Origin: Bacillota bacterium
GTDB lineage: Bacteria > Bacillota > Clostridia > Lachnospirales > Lachnospiraceae
Direction of reading: 5' to 3'
Assembly (NCBI GenBank): GCA_023392615.1
Contig: JAEVYT010000002.1
Span: 62,001 to 126,000, forward strand
Length of the DNA: 64,000 nucleotides
Positions 18,748-26,907 of this stretch are shown here, piece by piece (the first letter of the stretch is position 1; each line of letters starts with the position of its first letter). Position numbers and translations under genes: made by a program. The notes under the pieces were generated by a model. It was not told the DNA's origin. It saw nothing but the letters and a program-made list of their open reading frames with translations, and ran no database searches.

Positions 18748-18970
18748 TCAGACTAACAGAAATGTTTTGTATTAGCGCCATGCACCTCTATTGGGAACAG
18801 AGCATATTATGCTCAAGGTTATTTGGAGGTCGACGAGGTAGAGAGTTATCGAAGTATTCGGCGGATGCTCTCTCGTATACCTAGGGTACGTAATATGTCG
18901 AGTAAAATCTATGGGCAACCGTAGAACAAGAACGGCATAACCAGGAAAAAGAATTAGGTATTAGTCTGAC
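18748..18970 (+). ncRNA. glmS ribozyme (glucosamine-6-phosphate-activated self-cleaving riboswitch)
   Basis: Conserved glmS core blocks are present in order: AGCGCC at 18774-18779 with cleavage expected between A18774 and G18775, GACGAGG at about 18833-18839, TTATCG, then TTCGGCGGATGC near 18858, followed by the pseudoknot and 3' helices. A long-range 9-bp helix (TCAGACTAA at 18748-18756 with TTAGTCTGA at 18961-18969) could close the whole element. It lies 100-300 bases upstream of glmS. GlcN6P binding triggers cleavage and the downstream mRNA is degraded, giving feedback control. The 3' boundary is approximate. Confidence 0.92.
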
Positions 18971-19073
18971 TTCGTAATTATGACGAAGCTTTCTTGTACT
19001 GCGAATTCTTCTATTAAAGAACGTTGAAAATAAAATATTAATGTCGTTTTGTAGCGACAAAAGGAGGATATTT

Positions 19074-20894
19074 ATGTGCGGAATTATAGGTTATACAGGT
19101 AACTTGGAGGCTAAAAATATACTATTAGAGGGACTTGCGACCCTAGAATATCGTGGTTATGACAGTGCAGGAATTGCTATGTTCGATCAAGGAAATATTA
19201 AAACGATAAAAGCGGCAGGTAAAGTAAGTGAGTTGATGGAAAAAGCATCAAAAAGCAATATATCCGGAACCTCCGGTATCGGCCATACAAGATGGGCAAC
19301 TCATGGTGGAGTGACAGACGGTAATGCGCATCCACACACCCATGGCAAAGTAACATTAATTCATAATGGAATTATAGAGAATTATCATGAGCTTGAAGTA
19401 GAGTTAGCAGCAACAGGAAGATATCCTGTGTCTCAAACTGATACTGAAATCGTGGCATTACTATTAGATAGCCTATATAAGGGCAATGCAATCGAGGCTA
19501 TAAAAGCGGCAGAAGCAAAGTTAGAGGGTGCATATGCATTCTGCATCTTATTCGCAGATGAGCCAGAGGTAATCTATTGCCTACGTAACGCAAGCCCATT
19601 GGTAGCTTGTTATTCAAAGGAAGGTTCTGTTATTGCTTCTGATATGGTAGCTTTAATTGGATTTTCTAAGGATTATTTTGTACTTCCGGAGAAGCATATT
19701 GCAAGATTGACAAAGGAAGGAATCACCGTAACTAACTTTGATGACGAAGTTATAGAACCTACTATGCTTCATGTTAGCTGGGATATCACAGCAGCGCAAA
19801 AGAACGGCTACCCTCACTTTATGTTAAAAGAAATAAATGAGCAACCGGATGCAATTCGCTCCACCATCACACCAAGAATTATGAAAAATGGTGTTGTTGA
19901 TTTTACAGGTGACAATATTCCGGATTCCATCTTTGAGAATGTAAATCGTGTGATAATCACCGCGTGTGGTACTGCTATGCATGCTGGTTTGGTAGGAAAA
20001 GCAATGATAGAAAAGCTTCTTCGTATCCCGGTAATCGTAGATATTGCATCCGAGTTTCGTTATCAGGATCCGATTATGGATCAAAATACATTAGTTATTA
20101 CAATCTCACAATCCGGTGAGACTGCGGATACTCTTGCAGCACTTCGACTTGCTAAGTCAGTAGGCGCAACCACACTTTCTGTCGTAAATGTGAAGGGCTC
20201 CACGATAGCCAGAGAGAGTGATTATGTGCTTTATACACAGGCTGGGCCTGAGATTGCGGTAGCAAGCACCAAGGCATACACATCACAGCTTTCTTGTTTA
20301 TATCTGTTTGCGTTCAAGTTTGCACTTGCTCGTAATACGATAACAGAGGAAGAATGTGCAAAGTGGACACAGAGCTTAAAGAATGTTACAACAGCAATTG
20401 AAGAGACATTAAAATTAGATGGATTAATGGAAGATATCTGTAAGAATCTGATTGATAAAGAAGACCTGTTCTTTATCGGAAGAGGACTTGATTACTCTTT
20501 ATGCTGGGAAGGTTCCATCAAACTTAAGGAAATCAGCTATATCCACTCCGAAGCATACGCAGCCGGAGAATTAAAGCACGGTACCTTATCACTTATCACA
20601 GAGGGAGTACCAGTTGTAGCAATCGCTACTCAACCAAAGGTATTCTCCAAGATGGTATCCAATATCCGTGAAGTAAAGGCGAGAAATGCGTTGGTAATCA
20701 TGATTACGAATGGTGAAGCTGAAGTAGAAGCATCCGTATATGATTACCATGTAGTATTACCTAAGATTGAGGATGACTTCACACCATTTACAGCAGCAAT
20801 AGTACTACAGTTATTAGCGTATTACTCCTGTGTACATCGTGGTTACAACGTAGATCAGCCGAGACATTTAGCGAAGGCTGTAACGGTTGAGTAG
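19074..20894 (+). CDS. glmS: Glutamine--fructose-6-phosphate transaminase (isomerizing)
   Basis: A 606-aa enzyme making glucosamine-6-phosphate from fructose-6-phosphate and glutamine, the first step to UDP-GlcNAc. The N-terminal nucleophile Cys2 (MCGIIGYTG) fixes the start at 19074, with AAAGGAGG upstream. An earlier in-frame ATG at 19041 would bury the Cys and is wrong. The glutaminase domain spans about 1-215 and the two SIS domains about 280-590; the C-terminal DQPRHLAKAVTVE is canonical. Expression is set by the upstream ribozyme. Confidence 0.97.
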   Translation: MCGIIGYTGNLEAKNILLEGLATLEYRGYDSAGIAMFDQGNIKTIKAAGKVSELMEKASKSNISGTSGIGHTRWATHGGVTDGNAHPHTHGKVTLIHNGIIENYHELEVELAATGRYPVSQTDTEIVALLLDSLYKGNAIEAIKAAEAKLEGAYAFCILFADEPEVIYCLRNASPLVACYSKEGSVIASDMVALIGFSKDYFVLPEKHIARLTKEGITVTNFDDEVIEPTMLHVSWDITAAQKNGYPHFMLKEINEQPDAIRSTITPRIMKNGVVDFTGDNIPDSIFENVNRVIITACGTAMHAGLVGKAMIEKLLRIPVIVDIASEFRYQDPIMDQNTLVITISQSGETADTLAALRLAKSVGATTLSVVNVKGSTIARESDYVLYTQAGPEIAVASTKAYTSQLSCLYLFAFKFALARNTITEEECAKWTQSLKNVTTAIEETLKLDGLMEDICKNLIDKEDLFFIGRGLDYSLCWEGSIKLKEISYIHSEAYAAGELKHGTLSLITEGVPVVAIATQPKVFSKMVSNIREVKARNALVIMITNGEAEVEASVYDYHVVLPKIEDDFTPFTAAIVLQLLAYYSCVHRGYNVDQPRHLAKAVTVE

Positions 20895-21290
20895 GTTAGG
20901 ATTTGAAAAATTAATAAATGTGTAAGGGTAAAAAAGTCGTGGACTGAAGAAATTATTTATAAACATGCAGTAATAGTGTTAGTTAAACAATAATATCTCT
21001 TACTAATATTACAAAAGCGAAGATTTTTCTGTGTCCAAAGCTAGAGTATCAATAGTAAATACCTCTGCTTATAGCAAGAAATAAATATGTATTTCGTTTG
21101 TCGAATTATTGGTTATTTATCCGTGCTTTCATATTTTTGCATATAGAAAATAAATGTGGGCGCTGCCCACACCCGGCATCTGGAATAAATATATGATTTA
21201 TCGGCAATAATTATAGTGCCGATGGAATAAATGCTACCGGCGTATAGATTCATACTTCTCGGATCTTACGCTGGTTGTTTATTCTTTTGT
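20895..21290. other. Gene-free stretch between glmS and the decayed transposase
   Basis: About 400 bases with no credible reading frame. It includes a possible left end of the IS near 21027, a short TGTGGGC/GCCCACA hairpin near 21156-21172, and a GGAATAAAT motif occurring twice (near 21181 and 21223). No clear glmS terminator was found. Confidence 0.4.
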
Positions 21291-22569
21291 TTACAGGTAT
21301 TGAGCCAGCCTACTTTCATACAGAACGCTGAGCTGACTTAAGACCATATCCCAATTTCTGTACCGTTGTGTCCATTTCTTTATAATATTCATGGATGCCA
21401 GATACAGCATTTTTTCCAGGGATGTATCATTTGTGAAGGAACTTTTTGTCTTGGTTACGTTTCGGAATTGACAGTTCAGCCCCTCTATGATATTTGTTGT
21501 GTACATGATTCTACGGATCTCATCACTAAAACTGAAATAGGGGCTGACTACATCCCAGTTACTGATTGCATAGGGATATTCTTTCCCCATTTATTTTTTA
21601 ACATCTCTAATTCTGCCAAAGCCAGCTCTTCATTCGGTGCTTTATATACAGCTTTGAAATCGGAGGCAAATTTCTTGATATCTTTATAAGATACATATTT
21701 AATCGAATTACGTAGCATGTGAATGATACATCTTTGAACCTGTGCCTTTGGATATACAGAATTAATAGCTTCCTTAAAGCCAGAACGACCATCTACACAG
21801 AAAAACAAGACATCCATAACGCCTCTATTCTTAAGGTCGTTCAGCGTTCCGAGCCAGAATTTAGAGGATTCATTTGCTCCAATAGAGATGCTCAGAATAT
21901 CTTTTTCTCCTTCTAATGTAACACCAAGTACAACATAAGCTGCTCGATTAACAATCCGTCCATCCTCCTTGATATTATAGTGAATTGCATCCATAAAGCA
22001 GAACGGATACATTGGGTTTAGTGGTCTTGATTGCCACTCCTTAATATCTGGAAGGATACGATCTGTGATTTTACTTACCATTTCAGCGGACAATTCAATT
22101 CTATAGATATCCAGAAGTTGGTCATGAATATCACGGGTGGACATTCCTCTAGCATAGAGAGAAATAACTTTTTCTTCAATACCAGAAATATCTCTTTGAT
22201 ATTTTGAGATTATTTGTGGTTCGAACTCACTGTTTCTATCCCGTGGAATATCAACCTCAAACGCTCCATATTGGCTTTTTACTGTTTTAGATGTATAAGC
22301 ATTTCTTTTGTTTTCGATTAGCAGATCACCTTTATCGTTTTTTGGATATCCAAGAGAAACATCCATCTCAGCTTCCAGCATCTCCTGCATCATGTCTTTG
22401 AAGCTGTCTTATAATAAGCTGTAGATATCCCCTACACTACGAATGTCATTTTCTTTGATTATCTGTCATAATTGTTCCTTAGCTATAGCCATAAAAATAC
22501 CACCTTCCTAATGAGATTATTCATACCTAATTCTCACCAAGAAAGTGGCATCTACTACCAAGACACAAA
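21027..22569 (-). mobile_element. Degenerate IS256-family insertion sequence
   Basis: The element surrounds a dead IS256-type transposase. Its transposase-proximal end is near 22565 and reads inward TTTTGTGTCTTGGTAGTAGATG. A partly matching end may lie at about 21027, reading TTCTGTGTC then TAGA; the match is weak, so the left boundary is uncertain by some 100-200 bases. A target-site duplication could not be confirmed by eye. Confidence 0.55.
21291..22492 (-). pseudogene. IS256-family transposase with two nonsense codons and a frameshift
   Basis: Reading from ATG 22492, with a good ribosome site upstream, the frame gives a normal IS256 N-terminus but is stopped by TGA at codon 9 and TAA at codon 32. 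It then stays open from 22393 (MMQEMLEAEMDVSLGYP). A one-base deletion near 21587-21590 shifts the frame, so the C-terminus (YTTNIIEGLNCQFRNVTKT) is read in another frame down to the stop at 21291. The total of about 400 codons equals a full-length transposase. The DDE catalytic region is split by these lesions. It should be inactive unless supplied in trans. Confidence 0.9.
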
Positions 22570-22596
22570 ATTTTTTATATTACCCCTCCTCTAATA

Positions 22597-23751
22597 TTAA
22601 ATCCATTGTAATCTTTTTAACTCGGTAATGATGTTATTTGCAACTGCTTGCACTACTGGAACAGATACAGAATTTCCAAATTGTTTATATGATTGCATAT
22701 CTGATACAGGGATAATAAAATCATCAGGAAAACCTTGCAAACGAGCACACTCTCTAGGAGTAAGTTTTCTTGGGTTTTTATCAGGACCCTGATCAATTAA
22801 AATTTCGCTACCATCTTTAAAGTACCGAGCGCTTATTGTATTCGTATATGTAGAATCCGCATTAAAAACTGAGAAACCAAAACCATTGCCTTTTAGTAGA
22901 TGTTCCTGTTTACGGCGTAAATGACCCGCATACAATTTATCACTAATTGTATATTTATCATCAACATTCTTGTCTAAAATATTACCCACCTTAGTTGGGG
23001 TTTTAGGCGGTATTGGAAACTTGAAATCTATAGTTTGATTAGGATTCAACTGCTTTTTGTCAAAGCCTATTATAAATAGTCGTTCTCTATTTTGTGGAAC
23101 TCCGAAATCAGCTGCTCTTAGAACATCAGATCTAACATCATATTCCAGAGCTTCCAGATGTTCAATAATAACCTTTAAAGTACGACCTTTATCATGGCCC
23201 TTTAGTTGTTTTACATTTTCAAGTAGAAATACTTTTGGTCTTTTCCCTTCAATAATTCTTTCTATTTCAAAAAACAATGTCCCTCTTGTATCAGAAAACC
23301 CTTTTTTTAAGCCGGCTGCAGAAAATGGTTGACATGGGAATCCGGCTAAAAGTATGTCAAAATATGGAAGCGCATTATTGGATATCTGTGTGATATCACC
23401 TTCAGGTATATCACCATAATTAGTCTTATATGTTTTTTGTGCAAACTTATCCCATTCAGAAGTGAATGTACAATACCCTCCCAAACGAGTAAAAGGGAGG
23501 CGGATTCCACCAATTCCAGCAAATAGATCTATGAATGTAAATTTGGCTTTTTCCTTAGGAGGATTTGGATATGGTATTGATTTTGCAAAATCCATAATAA
23601 AATGCAATTCAATTAATGACGGATTTGTTTCTCCATTCTCCCAGCGTCTTAATGTACGCTCTCCATTTTTGCCTAAACCTAAAGCATCAGAAAATTCCTT
23701 TTGTGTCAATCCTAATTGCATGCGTTTTTCTTTGATTGCAATATTATCCAT
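22597..23751 (-). CDS. DNA cytosine-5 methyltransferase with N-terminal XRE helix-turn-helix
   Basis: A 384-aa protein. Residues 1-60 form an XRE/Cro-type helix-turn-helix (QLGLTQKEFSDALGLG). From 70 onward it is a complete C5 methyltransferase: motif I FIDLFAGIGG, motif IV GFPCQPFS with catalytic C140, motif VI ENV, QNRER in motif VIII, motif IX LTPRECARLQGFPD and motif X FGNSVSVPV. This fused architecture occurs in type II restriction-modification methylases such as M.ScrFI-like enzymes, where the HTH represses its own promoter. No recognisable restriction endonuclease lies beside it. It is divergent from the GHKL kinase operon. The recognition sequence cannot be read from the gene. Confidence 0.95.
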   Translation of the reverse strand: MDNIAIKEKRMQLGLTQKEFSDALGLGKNGERTLRRWENGETNPSLIELHFIMDFAKSIPYPNPPKEKAKFTFIDLFAGIGGIRLPFTRLGGYCTFTSEWDKFAQKTYKTNYGDIPEGDITQISNNALPYFDILLAGFPCQPFSAAGLKKGFSDTRGTLFFEIERIIEGKRPKVFLLENVKQLKGHDKGRTLKVIIEHLEALEYDVRSDVLRAADFGVPQNRERLFIIGFDKKQLNPNQTIDFKFPIPPKTPTKVGNILDKNVDDKYTISDKLYAGHLRRKQEHLLKGNGFGFSVFNADSTYTNTISARYFKDGSEILIDQGPDKNPRKLTPRECARLQGFPDDFIIPVSDMQSYKQFGNSVSVPVVQAVANNIITELKRLQWI

Positions 23752-23763
23752 ATTATCACCCCA

Positions 23764-23841
23764 TGTTCTGACTGCTATGATCGGTCAATCTGTCCTTATT
23801 TTATCACAAATTGGTATTTTTACAATAAGAACACTTGTTCT
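23764..23841 (-). promoter_or_regulatory. Methyltransferase promoter with palindromic operator
   Basis: On the reverse strand: -35 TTGTAA (23820-23825), 16-base spacer, -10 TAAAAT (23798-23803). A perfect inverted repeat AGAACA-AG-TGTTCT (23828-23841) abuts the -35. A further AGAACA half-site lies at 23764-23769, a few bases upstream of the ribosome site. The likely binder is the HTH of the methyltransferase (autorepression), but this is inferred. Confidence 0.6.
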
Positions 23842-23892
23842 GATTGTATCATAACGTTATTTATGATAAATTTCAAGATAGAATTGTAATAA

Positions 23893-23921
23893 TTGTAAAG
23901 AAAGTATAAAATTGTTATAAT
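23893..23921 (+). promoter_or_regulatory. Promoter of the GHKL kinase operon
   Basis: TTGTAA (23893-23898), a 17-base spacer and a consensus TATAAT (23916-23921). Start of transcription is predicted near 23928, leaving a leader of about 270 bases. Confidence 0.65.
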
Positions 23922-23956
23922 AGTAATTGAAGATATGTAATTAGGTTCTGAATTGA

Positions 23957-24049
23957 TCCTTCTCTGATAAGACTTTATAAGTCGTTAACGCCGAATTATT
24001 TAGATTCCTACGCTAACGTTAAGGTCCATAAGTAAGATAGCGAGAAGGA
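23957..24049 (+). ncRNA. Candidate structured RNA leader (three-way-junction-like) ahead of the GHKL kinase
   Basis: Arms TCCTTCTC (23957-23964) and GAGAAGGA (24042-24049) close a domain. It contains a GACTT-TAT-AAGTC hairpin (23971-23983) and a TTAACG/CGTTAA helix (23985-23990 with 24017-24022). It matches no riboswitch family I can recognise. It is inside the predicted transcript, so it may be a cis-regulator or a processed small RNA. Only covariation would prove it. Confidence 0.4.
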
Positions 24050-24180
24050 AAGTTATAATTTGAAAACGTCATTATAGTTTGTATACCTTAATAGGACGTG
24101 TTTGTTTATGTGTGAGGATGATTTTAAAACTTGATTCTCGCAATGCAATTAATTTATAAGTTGAGGAGGGAAGTCGAGAC

Positions 24181-24213
24181 ATGGTCTACTCGACAGAGAG
24201 GTATGATGATTAG
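24181..24213 (+). CDS. Possible 10-codon leader peptide overlapping the kinase start
   Basis: ATG 24181 is preceded by GAGGAGGG ten bases upstream, the strongest ribosome site in the leader. It encodes only ten codons, and its stop overlaps the ATGATG start region (24203-24208) of the kinase in another frame. This geometry suggests translational coupling. It may equally be chance. Confidence 0.35.
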   Translation: MVYSTERYDD

Positions 24214-26905
24214 TGGTTCTTTTAATAATTACATGAAAAAGTATTATGATGCAGAAGATGGGGCTTATACAGCAGTAACATTTGCAGAAATTCAAAAGAA
24301 TACTTTTAATGTAAAAAGCGTAATAAGAAATTTATTGGAACGAAAACTGGGAAGAAAAAATATTCCTCACGCTCAAGGTGGGGGGAGGCAATATATTGAG
24401 TTTAAAATTTGTAAACAAACAAATGGAAATCATAACGATAGAATGAATATTCCCTGCAAGTATTCAAAGCCTGATAGGGACGAGATGTCAATATATTTTA
24501 CAGTAGGAATAATTGAAGAATTTAATATGAAGCCAGATGATATTTGGTATATATATTTTAAAAAGAATGATGCTTTGCCTTGGTTGGGAATTATTTCAAG
24601 AGTGGTTTGGGATAACTTGATGAGTAATAACTTTGAAAATTCAGTAGATGACGTTCTTGAATATATGGATAATATTAATAATAATAAATTATATGTACAA
24701 GACAAGAGAGATTATGAAACAGGTGGTAAAACATATAATTCGAATCTAGCAACAGGTGGGTTTCGTCCCTCTGCAAGATTAGTTAGCACAATTGGTGAGG
24801 ATATTATTAAAGACATGCATGCTGCTATAGTGGAATTGGTAAAGAATGCATATGATGCTGACGCTACAATAGTAGAGATTAAATTAAGTACTATTGATGA
24901 TAAAAAGATACATATTCAAATATATGATAATGGTCATGGAATGTCAGAAGAAGTTATAAAAGACAAATGGTTAGTACCATCAACAAGTGATAAATTCATT
25001 CGCAAATATAGTCCTAAAGGTAGAATTATGCAAGGTCGTAAAGGAATTGGAAGATTTGCTGCAGCAATATTAGGAGAAAAATTAATACTTGAAACTGTTT
25101 CGAATGGTATAAAAACCAACTTAAGTATTAATTGGAATGATTTCTCAGAAGATAAATATTTAGATGAAATTAAAATAGATATAAACAGCATATGGACATT
25201 TGAGGAAAATTGTACTGCATTTAATATTTGGGGTTCAGAAGAAAAACTTTTGCAATGGAATGATAATCAAATTGAATATCTAATTAAAGAGTTGAGAAAA
25301 TTACTTACTCCAATTGATACCACAAAAATTAATAATAAAGATGATTTTGAAATAATTATTAAATTTGGTGAATTTATTTCAAGTGAGTATCAGTATAAAA
25401 TCATAAAAATAAAACCATTGCCTTTAATAGACTATTATGACTATCGAATTTTTGGTAAAATTTATGCAGATGGACAGTGTAGTTTGACATATCTAAATAG
25501 AAATTCAGGAATTGAAGAAGAAGTATTAGATTTTAGATATTATTTAACCGAAAGTCAAAAAGTATCTGGGACTCTAACTGTAGATTTTAGAATTTTTGAT
25601 CGAGATCCTGAGGCAATTGAAACGCTGGTATATGATTTAATTAAAGCGGGCGATGAAAAGCTGGGCAAGAATGAAGCGAAAAGAATGTTAAATGATATCG
25701 CTGGTATTAGTATTTTTAGAAATAGATTTCGAATTAGGCCTTATGGTGATGAAGGGAATGATTGGCTCTCATTAGATAAGAAGAGGGTCCAAAATCCTGC
25801 ACAAAAGATTGGTGCTAACCAAATATCTGGAATAATTGAAATTGAAGATGAGGATATTTCAAACCTAGTAGAGAAAAGCGCCAGAGATGGATTAAAGGAA
25901 AATGCATATTATTATGGTTTAGTATCAATAATTATCCAAATTCTTAATTATATTGAACTTAAGAGGTATTCTTATAGGCAAAAGACGGGAAAAGGAAAAA
26001 AGAATTACTTGTTTAGTAGTCAATTTGAAGTATTAACGGATTATTCCGCCATAAAGAATAAAGTAATATCTGTAATGAAGGATTATAAAGTTAGCGACCG
26101 AAAAGTTGAAGAAGTAAATAGTTTTATTGAAAAGGATATTTATTCTAAAATAAAAATTGCCCAAGAGTTAGAGAATCAAATTGCAATGTATCAAGGTCAA
26201 GCTACATTAGGTAGAATAATGGATGTTGTTATGCATGAGGTTCGCAAACCCTTGTCTTGGATGAGAAACCAATGTAATAATCTTGAACGAGCATATGATC
26301 GATATTTGGTAACAAATAACATTCAAGACATTAATAAAGTAATTAGAATTATCGAGGAGACTCCAAATCAGCTTAAAATTATAAGTAATCTATTTAAGAG
26401 ATTAAATGTGCTCTCGACAAGAGCGAGATCATCAATGGTTGATTTTAGCATTAACAGAACCGTCGAAATTGCATTAGAAATTTTTAAGGATGAAATAGAT
26501 AATAAACTTATTAGTATTGAGTATATTCCTACTCAGGAAATAATCTTTAAAGGTTGGAGAGAAGATATTCTATCTGCGATTGCAAATATTTTAGAAAATG
26601 CAATATATTGGGTGAATTTTAATAAGGGAGAAAAAATGATAAAGTTGCAATTGCTTGAGAAACCCGAGTCAATAGATATATGCATTTGGAATAATGGCCC
26701 CCTTATTATCAGAGATTTACTTAACAGTAACTCATTATTTAATCCAGGCATATCGGGAAAAATTACAGAAAATGGTCCGGGTACAGGTCTAGGGCTTGCT
26801 ATTGCAGGAGAAGCTGTAGATAGGAATGGTGGAGTAATTAAAGTTATGGATGTTAGTGAAGGAGCAAAATTTGTTATAGAATTATCTAAAAAGAGAGGAG
26901 TATAA
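24203..26905 (+). CDS. Cytoplasmic dual-GHKL protein: MORC/Hsp90-like ATPase plus histidine-kinase core
   Basis: About 900 aa with no membrane segment. Residues 1-175 form a domain I do not recognise. Residues about 205-330 are an Hsp90/MORC-like GHKL ATPase (VELVKNAYDADA, IYDNGHGM, GRKGIGRFAA). A long middle region follows. At about 670 an H-box-like sequence appears (VMHEVRKPLSW, H678 the candidate phosphorylation site), then a second GHKL domain with an N-box (NILENAIYW) and a GTGLGLAIAGEA lid. It thus joins a MORC-type ATPase to a histidine kinase. A response regulator starts three bases after the stop. The start is uncertain: ATG 24203 or 24206, with in-frame ATG 24143 and TTG 24131 possible. 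Codon usage is AT-rich, unlike neighbouring core genes, suggesting transfer. Confidence 0.85.
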   Translation: MMISGSFNNYMKKYYDAEDGAYTAVTFAEIQKNTFNVKSVIRNLLERKLGRKNIPHAQGGGRQYIEFKICKQTNGNHNDRMNIPCKYSKPDRDEMSIYFTVGIIEEFNMKPDDIWYIYFKKNDALPWLGIISRVVWDNLMSNNFENSVDDVLEYMDNINNNKLYVQDKRDYETGGKTYNSNLATGGFRPSARLVSTIGEDIIKDMHAAIVELVKNAYDADATIVEIKLSTIDDKKIHIQIYDNGHGMSEEVIKDKWLVPSTSDKFIRKYSPKGRIMQGRKGIGRFAAAILGEKLILETVSNGIKTNLSINWNDFSEDKYLDEIKIDINSIWTFEENCTAFNIWGSEEKLLQWNDNQIEYLIKELRKLLTPIDTTKINNKDDFEIIIKFGEFISSEYQYKIIKIKPLPLIDYYDYRIFGKIYADGQCSLTYLNRNSGIEEEVLDFRYYLTESQKVSGTLTVDFRIFDRDPEAIETLVYDLIKAGDEKLGKNEAKRMLNDIAGISIFRNRFRIRPYGDEGNDWLSLDKKRVQNPAQKIGANQISGIIEIEDEDISNLVEKSARDGLKENAYYYGLVSIIIQILNYIELKRYSYRQKTGKGKKNYLFSSQFEVLTDYSAIKNKVISVMKDYKVSDRKVEEVNSFIEKDIYSKIKIAQELENQIAMYQGQATLGRIMDVVMHEVRKPLSWMRNQCNNLERAYDRYLVTNNIQDINKVIRIIEETPNQLKIISNLFKRLNVLSTRARSSMVDFSINRTVEIALEIFKDEIDNKLISIEYIPTQEIIFKGWREDILSAIANILENAIYWVNFNKGEKMIKLQLLEKPESIDICIWNNGPLIIRDLLNSNSLFNPGISGKITENGPGTGLGLAIAGEAVDRNGGVIKVMDVSEGAKFVIELSKKRGV

Positions 26906-26907
26906 CG

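Noticed and set aside
19041..19073. N-terminal extension of glmS
   Set aside because: GlmS needs Cys directly after the initiator Met; that is at 19074.
21291..21590. A separate small transposase gene
   Set aside because: It is the C-terminal part of the IS256 transposase, split off by a one-base deletion.
23462..23854. Forward-strand frame opposite the methyltransferase
   Set aside because: It is the antisense shadow of a clear C5 methyltransferase and has no ribosome site.
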